From the NCBI GenBank assembly GCA_027422505.1, contig JAPQWV010000050.1:3844001-3908000 (forward strand): a stretch of DNA of 64,000 nucleotides, given 5' to 3'. The DNA is from Craterostigma plantagineum (Eukaryota > Streptophyta > Magnoliopsida > Lamiales > Linderniaceae). Shown one piece after another: positions 47,954 through 60,356 of the stretch (within the stretch, counting starts at the first letter, position 1; the number at the start of each line of letters is the position of its first letter). Below the pieces are notes generated by a model. That model ran no database searches. It was not told where the DNA came from and saw only the letters and a program-made list of their open reading frames with translations. A program made the translations under genes and the position numbers.

Positions 47954-49283
47954 GACAGCACTTTCACAGCGGCATTGAGTTGCAAATTCTTCGCCTTTTC
48001 TATTTTGTATTGTTCGGTCAGCAGCTTGAAGGCTTCATCACCACAATCTGTTTCTGACTCTGCATCATCAGAACTAAAGAAACCATCAAAACAGTTTGAA
48101 TCATCATAATAAAAAATAATGTGTTTCTCAGATGTTGAGTCAGATGTTGGCTCAGTTACCACAGTGAAGCCGATTTGACTGTCTTCCTCGTCTTCGACGT
48201 CAGAGAATGACTAATTGTTACCGATGAATGATTAGTCTCTACTAGACATGTTTCTTCATCTTCATCGTCAGATAGATCGATCCACATGGCCTTTCCGTGC
48301 TTGCGAAGGGTGTTTGCACACTCGTTTGCAAAATGGCCCCAACCTTGGCATTCATAGCATCTTACTGACTCATAATTGACATTCTTCTTCTTCGTGGCTG
48401 GCTTCCCATCTGGCTTGCGTTTTTGGAATGGAGGAGCCGAAGAGGGTTCAGCTTTGGCATTCTGACCTTTTCTGAATGTTGGGCTAACATTCTGCTCAAC
48501 ATTCTTCTTCTTTATGAACTTCGCAGATTTTTTCACAAGCATGGCCATGTCATCATCATCATCGGGATCAACAACAGTTTGTTCCTGACATGGCTGGCTG
48601 ATAAGTTCGAGGCTTTTACCGCGAGAGGTCCTTTGTTGAACTTCAAGATTGGTCTCGTAGTTCTTGAGGATATTCATCAAAGTGTTGAACTCCATAGTTG
48701 CCAAGTTGTGCGCTTCCTCGATGGCTGATACCTTCACATTGAATTTTACAGTTAGTGTACGTAGTGCTTTAGATATTAATACCTTATTAGATATCGGATC
48801 TCCGAGGCTAGCACACTCGCTCGCAATTGTCAGAATCTTGCCGAAATACGTGGTGATGTCTTCGTCTTCCTTCATTCTGATGTTCTCGAACTGGTAGAGA
48901 AGGAGTCGCAATTTGGTTTCTTTCACACTCATATCGCCTTCACAGTACCTTTGAAGAAGATTCCACGCATTCTTCGCCGTCGTACAGGTTTGTATGATCT
49001 TGAACATGAAGATGTCAACTGAAGAGAAGATAGCATTAAGGGCTTTGTCGTTGAATTCGGTTGCGATCTTCTCGTGAGGAGTCCATTCATCGACCGGTTT
49101 TTCATAGACTTCACCATCAGCATCGGGGGCAGATTTGGGTGTCGTATAACCATTGAGGACAGCCTCCCAAGCGCGCGAATCGATCGACTTGATGCATTGG
49201 CGCACACGAACCTTCCAATAGGTATAATTGGAATCGTCTAACACGTGGACTTTGCCGAAGTAGATTGAACTTGTAACATCCAT
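47954..49283 (-). pseudogene. Sirevirus-like gag of element 4, interrupted
   Basis: From MDVTSSIYFGKVHVLDDSN at 49283, a copia gag: WKVRVRQCIKSIDSRAWE, NAWNLLQRYCEGDMSVKETKL, KILTIASECASLGDPI, and the knuckle CYECQGWGHFANEC. After a frame break near 48160 it continues in SEKHIIFYYDDSNCFDGFF and KLLTEQYKIEKAKNLQLNAAVKVLS, where the copia-3 LTR cuts it. The wording is that of SIRE/Maximus gags. The remainder of the element is not present to the left of copia-3. Confidence 0.88.
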
Positions 49284-49336
49284 TGAAGAGGATTTTCAGC
49301 GCTTAGTCACGTCAAGCGTATGCTCTGATACCACTT

Positions 49337-49674
49337 TGAAGGGGTCCCATCACAATGGATGTAAAAACACTAAGTATAAATAGATGTTGGACGAAATATT
49401 TGGCTAACACTCAACCTCACTTTTAAACGCACAGCGGAAATGATTAATACTTAGTGACAAAACGAAATGAACACGGGAAGTGATTTTGTGCAGCAAGTCA
49501 AATAACTTGCTGCGTGCCTCAAGGCGCAAAACTCCACTATAAAGATGGATTACAAACTATCAAAAAGGATAGTTAAAAACTAGCCTAACAAAACCTACAA
49601 ATCACGCACACGATTCGCTCGAACTCGCTCTAAAGATCTCTTTCTCGGTCATTGTCCTTCAAACGTTAAGTCCT

Positions 49675-49708
<34 letters not shown>

Positions 49709-50070
49709 TTCGACTTCTAAAGGACTTCTCCAACGACTTGGCAACGTCCACTAGCGTCCACCAGGTGTATTTGACCCGTTAGTGATCGTTAGGGACGGAC
49801 TTGTTCAGCTCCAATTACTCGGTCTTCACTTGAGCTCCTTCTATTTTAGCTTGCTCCTTCCCTATTTTCGCTCAAGCTTATCCACACTCTTTCCACACGG
49901 TTTGATTGCTTCCAGCACTTATTCATATCCTGCATAATACTAGACAAATGTCACGTCATTAATAAAATAAGTTTTGGGCATGAAAGATAAAACTGAGAAA
50001 GGGAACATCCCCAGTCAACAAATGTTGACTAGAATGTTACCCCAACATTGCCAATGCTGAAAGCTCAACA
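49337..50070 (-). repeat. 5' LTR of element 4
   Basis: About 734 bp. The plus-strand left end TGAAGGGG is preceded by the primer-binding site (49322-49333); the right end is CTCAACA. The minus strand starts TGTTGAGCTTTC and includes ACATTTGTTGACTGGG. It contains (TA)n at 49679-49704. Size and lineage agree with a Sirevirus LTR. Confidence 0.8.
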
Positions 50071-50516
50071 TTAACAGAAAGGAACCTGTAACGATCTTGA
50101 TCGATTTTGTTTGTATGAAGATTAGAAGAAAGCGCGAAGAAGAAGAAACATAAGAGTTGAGAAGAAGAATTGTTGAGGTAGAAGAGATGCAGATGCAATG
50201 AAGAAGATGAGAGGAAATAGATAGAGTTGAGAAGAATTATCGCAGGGTTCTTAATTCTTATATAACAATAAATACATATATGGGCCCATCCTATTTAATT
50301 TAATTAAGATATGAAATTGGCCCAAATACAACTTATGCTCAGCCGAGCCCATCCTCAATAAGTTCTTTCCACATTGAGCTTTGCTTTCTTCGTCTTCTTC
50401 GGGTCCCCAAACGACAGCAACAGTTCTAACACCAACTCCATCTCTATCTCCTTCCTCAACTGAATCAGCTCCAACCCTTGTACATGACAGAACCCTCATT
50501 TGTGTCGCAGAATAAA
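50071..50516. other. Region upstream of F-box gene 1, partly repeat-derived
   Basis: No gene recognised. Only the last 50-60 bp match the region upstream of F-box copy 2, so the original promoter has largely been replaced. Confidence 0.5.
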
Positions 50517-53500
50517 ATGGTGAAAGGAAAAGAGAAAACCTCAATGACAACGATCGATGATTTGGGAGAAGATTTGATGCAGAACGTTCTGAACCGATTG
50601 CCAGCTTTAACATTCGCTTCGGCGTCATGCGTCAGCCATTTTTGGAATCGTCTCTGCAATCGCATCCTCTTCTCCTGCCCTAAACTGTCATCGGCTCTCT
50701 CTTTAGAGTTTTCCCTTCAGGTTCGCAAGCTTCAATCTGTAAATCGATTTTAATGGAGAATTTTGTGAACCCAATTGTCATCCCTGGCAAATATTTGTCT
50801 CGTATAATGAAATTGGAACTGGTTGTTAGCTTAGCTCTGAACTCCTTTGTTTTGTTTGGGTTATCTTGGCTTAGATGAACAACACGTGTGTAAAATTACA
50901 TTTAAACTGCCGTGCAATCATTGTGGGACTTGTTCTTTCTTTAACACTTGTGGTTGGTTTATACTGAGGTGCTTGGGTACAAAACCTTTATCTGCATATC
51001 CATTATTGGTTTAAAGCTAGTTACTCTTCGGACACAGGTCTTGCGTTGAATAATTTTATATGTGATATATTGCAGATTCTCGCGAATGTATGCAACTCAA
51101 TGTTTGTCTTTGGTTGCATCTGTAGAATATTGTTGGTTTTGTGCTAACTAAGAGAATTGCTTATGCGGGATACCAAAGTATATATATCTTGCAAGTTGCA
51201 CGTGCGTTTTTAGTGGTTTGATTGGAAAACTGAATAAGTTGCATGTTGCATCCCTTTTCATGTAAAAGTGGAAGCTTTTACATTTCATGAACGTTGATAT
51301 TGTTCTCTTGTCAAATGTTTGCGTGTTTTGGACCCTAACTTTGTTTTGTTCTCTGATGTAGGATGCTGTGAAAGATGTTGTGGACAAGGTTTTGTCTGCA
51401 CCTATTCGTCCACATTTCGCCTTGGTATCAGTTGGTCCTGCTTTTAACATGGAAGAAGCCCTAAATCTGGTGTGACTCCCTCACCCTTCTCCTATCTAAA
51501 GGTACTCAGTTTTATGTGGTTAGATTATTTGACAGGGTTTTCGTAGCAGATTGGCCAAAAATTAGGATCTAGCACTCCTTTGATCATCAACACTCCCGAT
51601 GGAATCATTGGTACTGGTACATCCGCTCATGCAGATAAGCTTGTTGAGGTAATTCGGTGAATCTTATCCCATCCCAGTTTGTGGCGCTGAATATTGTCTA
51701 TTTTAGTGTGCCTGGAAATCTGGTTGTTAGTTCTGCTTCAGGCATTCTTCATCTTGTTCCTTTATACGCATTTTCCTGATGCCTTTTTTATTCAACATAA
51801 TTTTAGATTTTTTAGTATAGGAACATTCTAACCCAAACACGCGTTTTCTCTTTAGATGGTTTGGGACACATCCGATGAGGTTTTTGTTCCTATACAACAA
51901 GAGTTAGATGCAAACAGGGGCATAGTATTGACAATTGGATTCTTACCTGGATTAAGGGCCCATGTAGTACCCTTAATGAAACAACAGGTGGTATCTGCGA
52001 TTAATTATGTTTCATGGTAGTGTGTAATTATGGAATGTTACATTACTTAAGTTGAGATCCATGTAATATCAGGAACCTCAATGTCTTCTCATTGATGAAT
52101 TCATTACGCATATCAGAGAAACCGCATCATCAAGTGATTCAGATTCAAGTTGTCCTGCTGGAATTATACTATATGCTGTGAGCTACCATTCACATCTTAT
52201 CTTTTCTGTTTACACCAGCAGAAAATTTGATGCAATCAAATGTTTATATATGTATTTTTTCTCCTCGTTTAACACACCTTTAGAACTTTGGATAACCTAT
52301 GTTATTTTGACTCTGGAGTGTCACATGTCAATTAACCTTTAGAACTTATCTTATCGTCTTAACTTGTAACCATTCTCATTTGTCTCATACTTTTGGACCA
52401 AATGATGTGATAGGGTCTGCATACAGACATCAAACCTGTTCTACAAACAATTGGTGAGTATATAGAATAGAAGTACATATGTTAACCTGTTCATGTCGTA
52501 CATTACAGTACAAAGACAACAATATAGAGTAGTAATACGAAGGTGCTCTTCTCTGTGACATTAATGTCTGGATTTTCTATGTTACGCTTCTTTTTCCTTT
52601 TTCAGAATGTGTCTTTCCCCAAGACACTTTTGTTGTTGGTGATGGTGGTAGTTCGTTCCTATACAGAAGTGATGATGCTATCACTTCTGAGAGTTGGCCG
52701 AATACAACCATTGCTGCTGTTGCCTTGGTACTCACAAAAGATAGGGGCAAACGCTACGGTAAGCTAATTTTCTTCTTTCCCTGCAAATCAAAATTCGCAC
52801 ATTATAAGGAACCACTGTTGTGTTAGTTCGTGGTTTATCAGATACTGATTGTCTTATCTAGTGCTAAGTTTTTTCGGCTGTACACTTCAATTCAGGTATT
52901 GGAGAAACACAATTTCATGTCTTACTATCACCTGGAATCGTACCGATTGGTCCACGATACAAAGCAGTTTCTGTTAGAACAGATCATGAACGTCAAACTA
53001 CATGGCTCACGGCATCAAATGGAATGGACCGTCAGAATATCGATGGTGAAACTCTTTTGGAGGAAATATCTGCCGAGGTACTTGAGACATCGAACCATCT
53101 ATCTAAAGTTGTGTTCTTCCGTCACGCCTAAATAAATTGAGTGACCTCCAACCTCTTACTCCTGTGCTAAATGCTGTATTTAGCTTAATTCTAAAATCGA
53201 ATTGGCTTATATGAAACAGCTCGGAGACCGTATCCAAATCCCTGTTTACTACATCGGAGTGGAGAAAAGGCGAAGATGCTCTTTTGGGTCGGAAAGATCA
53301 CAAAGGCTGCAATTTTTCGAATTCCATGCTGTTACTGGGTAATTTCAATACAAGTTATTACATGTTATAATCTTAAAATCATTCGTGGAAACCTCATCAT
53401 ACTATGTAAGCATAAATCTTCCCATTTGTCTGCAATAGTGAGATCATATCAATCTCTCTTCAACTTGATTCTCGCCGAAACTAATCACTCCTTTTTACAT

Positions 53501-53928
53501 CCTTTCTGTACAGAGGAAACGAAGAATACCTATTCGTTGACTCCATTGGGATCAAAACTGGCGACCTATTTCGGTTCTACGTCGCAGACTCCGAAGCTGC
53601 TTGTTCTTATTACAAGAAGATCTCCGAAGACTTCAGAGATTTGAAGCAAAGCTGTGGTAATAATAACCGAAAAGTGTTTGGTGGAATGGTTTTCTCATGC
53701 TGTGGGCGGGGCGATGGTTTCTTGGAACCTAACTGTGCAGCTAGTTCTCCTTTCGCTGAGAACTTTCCTGGGATGCCATTTTCTGGGACTTACTGTGCTG
53801 GCGAGATTTTTCGAGGAAAATCGGGCTATTACCACGATGACGACCGTTTCTATTGCAATCAGCATGTCTACAGCGCTGCTTATTTGATTATGTCTTATTC
53901 TCCTCCACAGTCTAAACGTCTTGTCTGA
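50517..53928 (+). CDS. F-box protein with FIST domain, copy 1
   Basis: Ten exons join in frame (50517-50720, 51362-51469, 51550-51648, 51856-51987, 52073-52177, 52414-52453, 52606-52758, 52896-53077, 53220-53338, 53514-53928) to 518 residues. The N-terminal F-box (DLGEDLMQNVLNRLPALTFASASCVSHFWNRLC, residues 14-50) would bind SKP1 in an SCF ubiquitin ligase. The rest matches F-box/FIST proteins of the At5g63520 type: RPHFALVSVGPAFNMEEALNL, TPLIINTPDGIIG, VLTIGFLPGL, FVVGDGGSSFLY, VYYIGVEK, and a C-terminal FIST_C block (GGMVFSCCGRGD, PFSGTYCAGEIFRG). FIST domains are thought to sense small ligands. All splice sites are canonical. Substrate unknown. Confidence 0.9.
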
Positions 53929-54154
53929 TTCTGATGAACACTTTTCCTACGATAATCTTTTGATGTTCTATGGCCGTCTTCAACCCTTAGTCGATATACC
54001 TATTAAATTATGCAATGTGGGTGTTTTATTTTCTTGTGTGTGTGTGTAGCATATCAACTCAGTAGAAAACGATGGTCATGTAAATGTATTATTAGACTCC
54101 CCCTAATTTTAAATCGAAGTCATTTTAAGGAATTTGCATACATATCATAATCAT

Positions 54155-54814
54155 TGTTTTAAATAGCGTGAGATAGCGCGCTCACGTATTTTCGGGACAA
54201 AATACGTCAACGCGTACTAAAAATCGCGTTTTTCCCTAAAAGCTTACGCTATTTTACGCGCTTTTACGCTTTATTACGCTTTTTTACGCTTTTTGCGCTA
54301 TTTTTGAAAATATTCGCGCTATTTGGGTATTGATCAAAATCAACTGTGTAATTCGTAAGTTTATTCATAATAATGTAATCATGTAAAGACTAATTTAGGA
54401 ATAGTAATACATTGATGAATTATGTAATATGGTTAAAGTAATTTGAAAATATTAACCAATTTATATCCACAAGGCTTTCCATTATCTGCAGAAAATTAAT
54501 AGTGAAAAAAATATTGGTTATTTTATTTTTAAAGTAATTTCACATAAATTTATATTAATATCTGATAAAAAGATTTGATAATTTGAAAACATAAATTTAT
54601 CAGTTAAAAAAATATTGATTATCTAGTCTCATAATTACAATAATGACACAAAAAATAACCACAACATAGTATATTTTTATTTATTATATATTATATATAA
54701 TTTATTACATTATATATAGATTATCCGAAATACTCACGCAATGCGCTACGCTATTTACGCTACGCGCTACCGGCACTTAAACACGACACACTACGCTATA
54801 CGCTTTTGAAAACA
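54155..54814. mobile_element. Non-autonomous hAT-like element with GCGTA subterminal repeats
   Basis: Ends TGTTTTAAATAGCG and, inverted, CGCTTTTGAAAACA. Imperfect 8-bp target duplication (ATAATCAT against TTGATCAT). Both subterminal regions are packed with ACGCTA/TACGCT/GCGCTA words, as in many hAT elements; the centre is AT-rich. The F-box copy 2 flank lacks it, confirming an insertion. 660 bp, no ORF. Confidence 0.7.
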
Positions 54815-54949
54815 TTGATCATAACAAAGTAAAATTTCTACTGTACCCTTAACTAATTGTTTTTATTTAAGATGAGGGTAAAGCTGAGAATATTCAAGAT
54901 ATCTTTCTTGAGATAGTAAAATGACTTGTATTTAAAAACAACAAACGCA

Positions 54950-56156
54950 ATTGTTCGCCTGAGTCTCTGCAGTCCACCATATAAAATGCAACACGCTTCC
55001 ATGTATTCCAACATCTTTCGCCAACTGATTGCTGCAGAAAATATACAACGAAATCTTGAGAAAGCAAATAACTGAAAATTGGAGTTTTCGGTAGCCCGAG
55101 AAGGCAACTTTACTTTTGTAGGAAGCGAGCAACCGCTGATAACCACAGCATCAAAGTTGCCAAAAAAGTCCCCACTGAAGCCCCTCAAGCTCACCTGCAT
55201 GAATTAGATAAATTGCTTAGGAATGCCATGCACACAGCATAAATTTTACCTATTATGCATTCAGAGATCTTAGAAAGTAAAGCACACATAATATTTAGAC
55301 TCAGTTGAATTCATCTGAAGGACACCAAGAAAACTACTCTTTCTTGAGTTAGCAGACAATGCACAATTCAGTATATACTCCAAACCAACCTTTGCACCAT
55401 CATTTGTACAAGGGATTCATTCTCATGATAGACATATCAGTAAAACAATTATAACTAAGGAAAACCTGTCCAGCTAATGAGACAATCACAGCACCTGATA
55501 AACCATGAAAGAAAGGCTAAAAACTGCAAGCAATAGTCCTTACTATTTGGAATCACTGCCAGCAATAGTCAAAAAACTGGAAAGCCTACAAAAGTAGAAA
55601 GAGAACCCACCTTTTTCTACCGAAACACGAACCATGGGATTGAAATCATTTAAAGACTCGCAACAATGTTCAGCAAAAGTTTTGCCGGAGAGCACGTTCT
55701 CATCTGGCAGGATCAAAAAATTGGATGACAATATCTCCTCAGTCACCATGCGGTCATCATTTAGAGTCACACTGCCTACTCCAGCTAGCATGATGTTGTT
55801 ACAAAATTTACAAGAACAGCCAAAGCTTAACTTAAGTGATTCCCAACTCCAAACGAGATAACCTTAACTAAATGTAGAAGGAAGAATCCTTACGTATACA
55901 TTCATGTAAACAAATCGCTTACCTCCACAACAGTGCCTTTGAGTCCACTAACGAACACGTGAGACTTGCTCAGCCTAGAAAAAAGCCCATCGACAAATGA
56001 ACTCCAGACCAAGATTCCGTAACAAATTAGAAGGTTAAAGCCCTAAACAATGTAGAATTTAAGTATCCAGTACCTTCTCTGAGCATCAGCACCCCAAACT
56101 CGAATTTGACGATCATAAATAGCTGTTTCCTGTTCTGTTAATTCTTCGCCGTTCAT
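54950..56156 (-). pseudogene. SAE1: SUMO-activating enzyme subunit 1, 5' fragment (copy C)
   Basis: The minus strand from 56156 matches exons 1-4 and part of exon 5 of the intact gene, then stops abruptly inside exon 5 (after FYMVDCRDS) at about 54960, where the F-box copy 1 3' flank begins. An extra G in exon 4 (near 55183) shifts the frame. The C-terminal half of the enzyme is missing. The short 5' leader and promoter are preserved, so a truncated transcript is possible. Confidence 0.9.
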
Positions 56157-56394
56157 CTCAATGAGCTCTAATCAAACGAAAGAAATCACCTAATCCTTGT
56201 TTTCCTGTCAGAATCCCTAGAAGCCCTAATTAGAACGTGAAGGGGTTTGGGGGATATTTATAACGATCGATCGGTACTCAATTTACCAAATTACCCCCAC
56301 ATTTAAAAAGTAACAAGCAAATTTCACAGACGCGCAATTTTAAAGTGTTAATGGAAGGAAAAGAACCCTCGTTTGTTTTGTGTCGCAGAAGAAA
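56157..56394. promoter_or_regulatory. Bidirectional promoter between SAE1-C and F-box 2
   Basis: 238 bp separate the two divergent start codons. The half next to SAE1 is preserved upstream of the intact SAE1 (35787-35945); the last bases are preserved upstream of F-box 1. So the head-to-head SAE1/F-box arrangement is likely ancestral and each half kept one side. No TATA box is obvious. Confidence 0.55.
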
Positions 56395-59300
56395 ATGGTG
56401 AAAGGAAAAGAGAAAACCTCAATGACAACGATCGATGATTTGGGAGAAGATTTGATGCAGAACGTTCTGAACCGATTGCCAGCTTTAACATTCGCTTCGT
56501 CGTCGTGCGTCAGCCATTTTTGGAATCGTCTCTGCAATCGCATCCTCTTCTCTTGCCCTAAACTGTCATCGGCTGTCTCTTTAGAGTTTTCCCTTCAGGT
56601 TCGCAAGCTTCAATCAACCCAATTGTCTGTTATAGTGAAACTGGAAGTGGTTATTAGTGTTCGCTTAGCTCTAAACTCTTCTTTGTTTTGTTTGGGTCGT
56701 TCTTGGCTTCGCTGAACAACACTTGTGCAAAATTACATGGAAACTGCCGTACAATCTGTGGTTGGTTTATCTTGAGGTGTTTGGGTGCACAACCTTTCTT
56801 TGCATATCCATTGTTTGGTTAGCTAGAAACTCTTCTAGACATGGCTCTTGCGTTGAATATTGTTATATGTGACATATTGCAGATTCTCACTAATGTATGC
56901 AACTCAGTGTTTTTCTTTGATTGCATTTGTAGAATATTGGTGCTAAACGAAGAGAATTGTTTATGCAGATACCAAAGTACATATACGTGGGTGGTTAGTG
57001 GTTTGATTATTTGAATAAATTGCATGTTGCATCCCTTTTCAAGTGTAGGTTTCGAATGTAAAAGTGGAAGCTTTTGCATTTCGTGAGCCTGTTCAAATGT
57101 TGGCGTGTTTTGGACCCTATCTTTGTTTTGTTTTCTGATGTAGAATGCTGTGAAAGATGTTTTGGACAAGGTTTTATCTGCACCTATTCGTCCACATTTC
57201 GCCTTGGTATCAATTGGTCCTGCTTTTAATATGGAAGAAGCCCTAAATCTGGTTTTGCTCCCTCACCTGTCTCCTCTCTGAAGGTACTAGTTTTATTGGT
57301 TAGATTATTTGACAGCTTTTTTTGCAGATTGGCCAAAAATTAGGTTTTAGCACTCCTTTGATCATCAACACGCCGGAGGGAGTCATTGGTACATCCGCTC
57401 ATTCAGATGAGCTTGTTGAGGTAATTCTGTGAATCTTATCCAGTTTGTGGCGTTGAATATTGTCTAGGGAAATTTGTTGTTGAGGCATTCTTCATCTTGT
57501 ACCTTTTATACACTTCGTGGAATCGTGAAGCTTTATTATCAACATAATTTTAAGGTTTTCTGTATGGGAACATTCTAACCCAAACACGCGTTTTCTCTTT
57601 AGATGCTTTGGGACACTGAGGCTTTTATTCCTACATTACAAGAAGAATCAGATGAATACAAGGCCATAGTATTGACAGTTGGATTCTTACCAGGATTAAG
57701 GGCCCATGTGATACCCTTAATGAAACAACAGGAGGTATCTGTGATTAATTATGTATCATGGCAGTGTGTAATTATTGATTGTTACATTGCTTAAGTTGAG
57801 ATCCATGTAATATCAGGAACCTCAATGTCTTCTCATTGATGTGTTCATTACGAATATCAGAGAAACTGCACCATCAAGTGATACAGATTCAAGTTGTCCT
57901 GCTGGAATTATACTATATGCTGTGAGCTACCATTCACATCTTATCTTTTCTGTTTTCAAGTTGTCCTCCTCGTTTAACACAGAACTTTGGATAACCTATG
58001 TTATTTTGACCCTGGAGTGGCACATGTCACTTAAACCTTTGGAACTTATCGTCTTAACTTCTAACCATTCTCACTTGTTTCATACTTTTGGACTAAATGA
58101 TGTGATAGGGTCCGCATACAGACATCAAACCTGTTCTACAAACAATTGGTGAGCATATAGAATAGTCATACATATGTTGGCCTGTTCATGTCGTGCATTA
58201 CAGTACAAAGACAACAATGAATTAGAGTAGGATGAAGGTGCTCTTCTGTGACATTACTCTCTGGATTTTCCTATGTTCCGCTTCTTTTTCCTTTTTCAGA
58301 ATGTGTCTTTCCCCAAGACACTTTTGTTGTCGGTGATGGTGGTAGTTCGTTCCTATACAAAAGTGATGATGCTATCACTTCTGAGAGTTGGCCGAATACA
58401 ACCATTGCTGCTGTTGCCTTGGTACTCACAAAAGATAGGGGCACACGTTTAGGTAAGCTAATTTTCTTCTTTCCCTGCAAATCAAATTCGCACATTATGA
58501 GGAACCACTGTTGTGTGAGTTCGTGGTTTATCAGATACTGATGTCTTATCGAGTGCTAAGTTTTTTCGGCTGTACACTTCAATTCAGGTATTGGAGAAAC
58601 ACAATTTCATGCCTTACTATCACCTGGAGTCACACCGATTGGTTCAAGATACAAAGCAGTTTCTGTTATACCGGCTGTATACTTTCCAGGTATTGGAGAA
58701 ACACAATTTCACGTCTTACTATCACCTGGAATCACACTGATTGGTTCAAGATACAAATCAGAATCAAATCATGATCGTGAACTTACATGGCTCACGGCAT
58801 CAATTGGAATGGGCCATCAGATCCTCAATGGTGGAACTCTTTTGGAGGAAATATCTGCCCAGGTACTTGAGATATCGAACCATCTCTCTAAAGTTGTGTT
58901 CTTCCAGCGACCTCCAACCTTACTTCTGCACTAAAAGCTGTATTTATCCTAATTTTAAAATCGAATTGGCTTAATATGAAACAGCTCGGAAACCGTATTA
59001 TATCCCCTGTTTACTACCTCGGAGTGGCGAAAAGATGCTCTTTTGGGTCGGAAAGATCACAAAGTCTGCAATTCCTCGAATTCCATCCTGTTATCGGGTA
59101 ATTTCAATACCAGTTATTACTACACGTTGTAATCTTAGAATCATTTGTGGAAACTCCGTACTATTTAAGTGTTAGATTGGTAGCCTAGTAAACTCTCCCT
59201 TTTGTCTGCAATAGTGAAGAAACTCATCACCGTTTTTACATTCTCTCTATACAGAACAGATGCCGAGGAATACCTATTAGTTGATTCCATTGGCATAAAT

Positions 59301-59672
59301 ACTGGCGACCCATTTCGGTTCTACGTCGCAGACTCTGAAGCTGCTCGTTCTCATTGCAAGAAAATCTCCGAAGACTTCAGAGATCTGAAGCAAAGCTGTG
59401 GTAATAATAACCGAAAAGTGTTTGGTGGAATGGTTTTCTCATGCTGGGGGCGGAGCTATGCTTTCTTGGGACCTAACTTTGACAATAGTTCTCCTTTCAC
59501 TGAGAACTTTCCTGGGATCCCATTTTCTGGGACTTACTGTAATGGCCAAATTTTTCGAGGTAAATCGGGCTATTACCCCGATGACGACCATTTCTATTGC
59601 AATCAGCATTTTTACAGCGCTGCTTATTTGGTCATGTCTTATTCTCCACCACGGCCTAAACGGCGTGTGTGA
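56395..59672 (+). CDS. F-box protein with FIST domain, copy 2
   Basis: Tandem duplicate of copy 1. Exons 56395-56598, 57144-57251, 57328-57420, 57603-57734, 57817-57921, 58109-58148, 58300-58452, 58588-58862, 58985-59097 and 59255-59672 give 546 residues in frame. Same F-box (DLGEDLMQNVLNRLPAL) and FIST wording. Two oddities: the exon 4 donor has lost its GT (now GA) but a GTATCT three bases on keeps the frame with one extra Glu; and exon 8 starts with a 102-bp in-frame internal duplication that includes its own splice acceptor, so choosing the second acceptor (58690) gives a 512-residue form. No stop codons, so probably functional. Role presumably as copy 1. Confidence 0.88.
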
Positions 59673-60169
59673 TTCTGATGAACACTTTTCCTATGATGAT
59701 ATTTTGATGTTCTATATGGCCATCTTCAACTCTTGTCTATATCTGTTAAATTATGTTTTTCTTTTTGTGTGTAGCACATCAAACATAGTAGAAAACAATG
59801 GTTATGTAGATGTGTATTATACTTTCCGCCGATTTTAAGTCCAAGTCTTTTGAGGAATTTGCACACATATTAAGAAACAGTAAATTTTTTTTATTATGCC
59901 CTTAATTTACTGTTTTATCTTATTTAATCTTGTTAGTTTTATTTAAGGTAATGTTAAAGATGGAAATATTTAAGATATTTCTCTTAGAAATAGCAAAACA
60001 ACTTGTATTTAAAAACAAAAAATAAGTGTAAAGCGACGTGTATTTAAATCAGAGGTAGCATTAACTATAAGATAAAATTAACTAAAAATCCATGGATAAA
60101 ATTGATTATAAAAAAATGTTGGTTTTCTTTCAATTTAATTTAGTTTATTAATAAATATTTAGCAGAAAT
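59673..60169. other. F-box 2 3' flank, AT-rich
   Basis: Aligns with the flank of copy 1 to about 60030, then AT-rich DNA with no gene. Confidence 0.6.
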
Positions 60170-60300
60170 CTACACATAAATACCCAATAGGAAAAAAATC
60201 AGCTAGGTACCTTGTCAGAACAATTTTATAGCTAGGTACCTAGTTGAATAAAATTTTTACACTTCGGTACCTAATCACCTAAGATTACGAAAATACCCTT
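60170..60300. repeat. GGTACC-rich terminal repeat, MULE-like left end
   Basis: Contains TAGCTAGGTACC, AGTTGAATAAAATTTTTACAC and CGGTACCTAATC, close to both arms of the foldback at 36030-36460. Likely the left terminal repeat of a larger element that runs right. The other end is not identified inside the window. Confidence 0.45.
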
Positions 60301-60356
60301 ATTAAATGATTTATAATTTCATTGCAGCTTTTTTTTTCTCAGCAAAATTCGACCTT

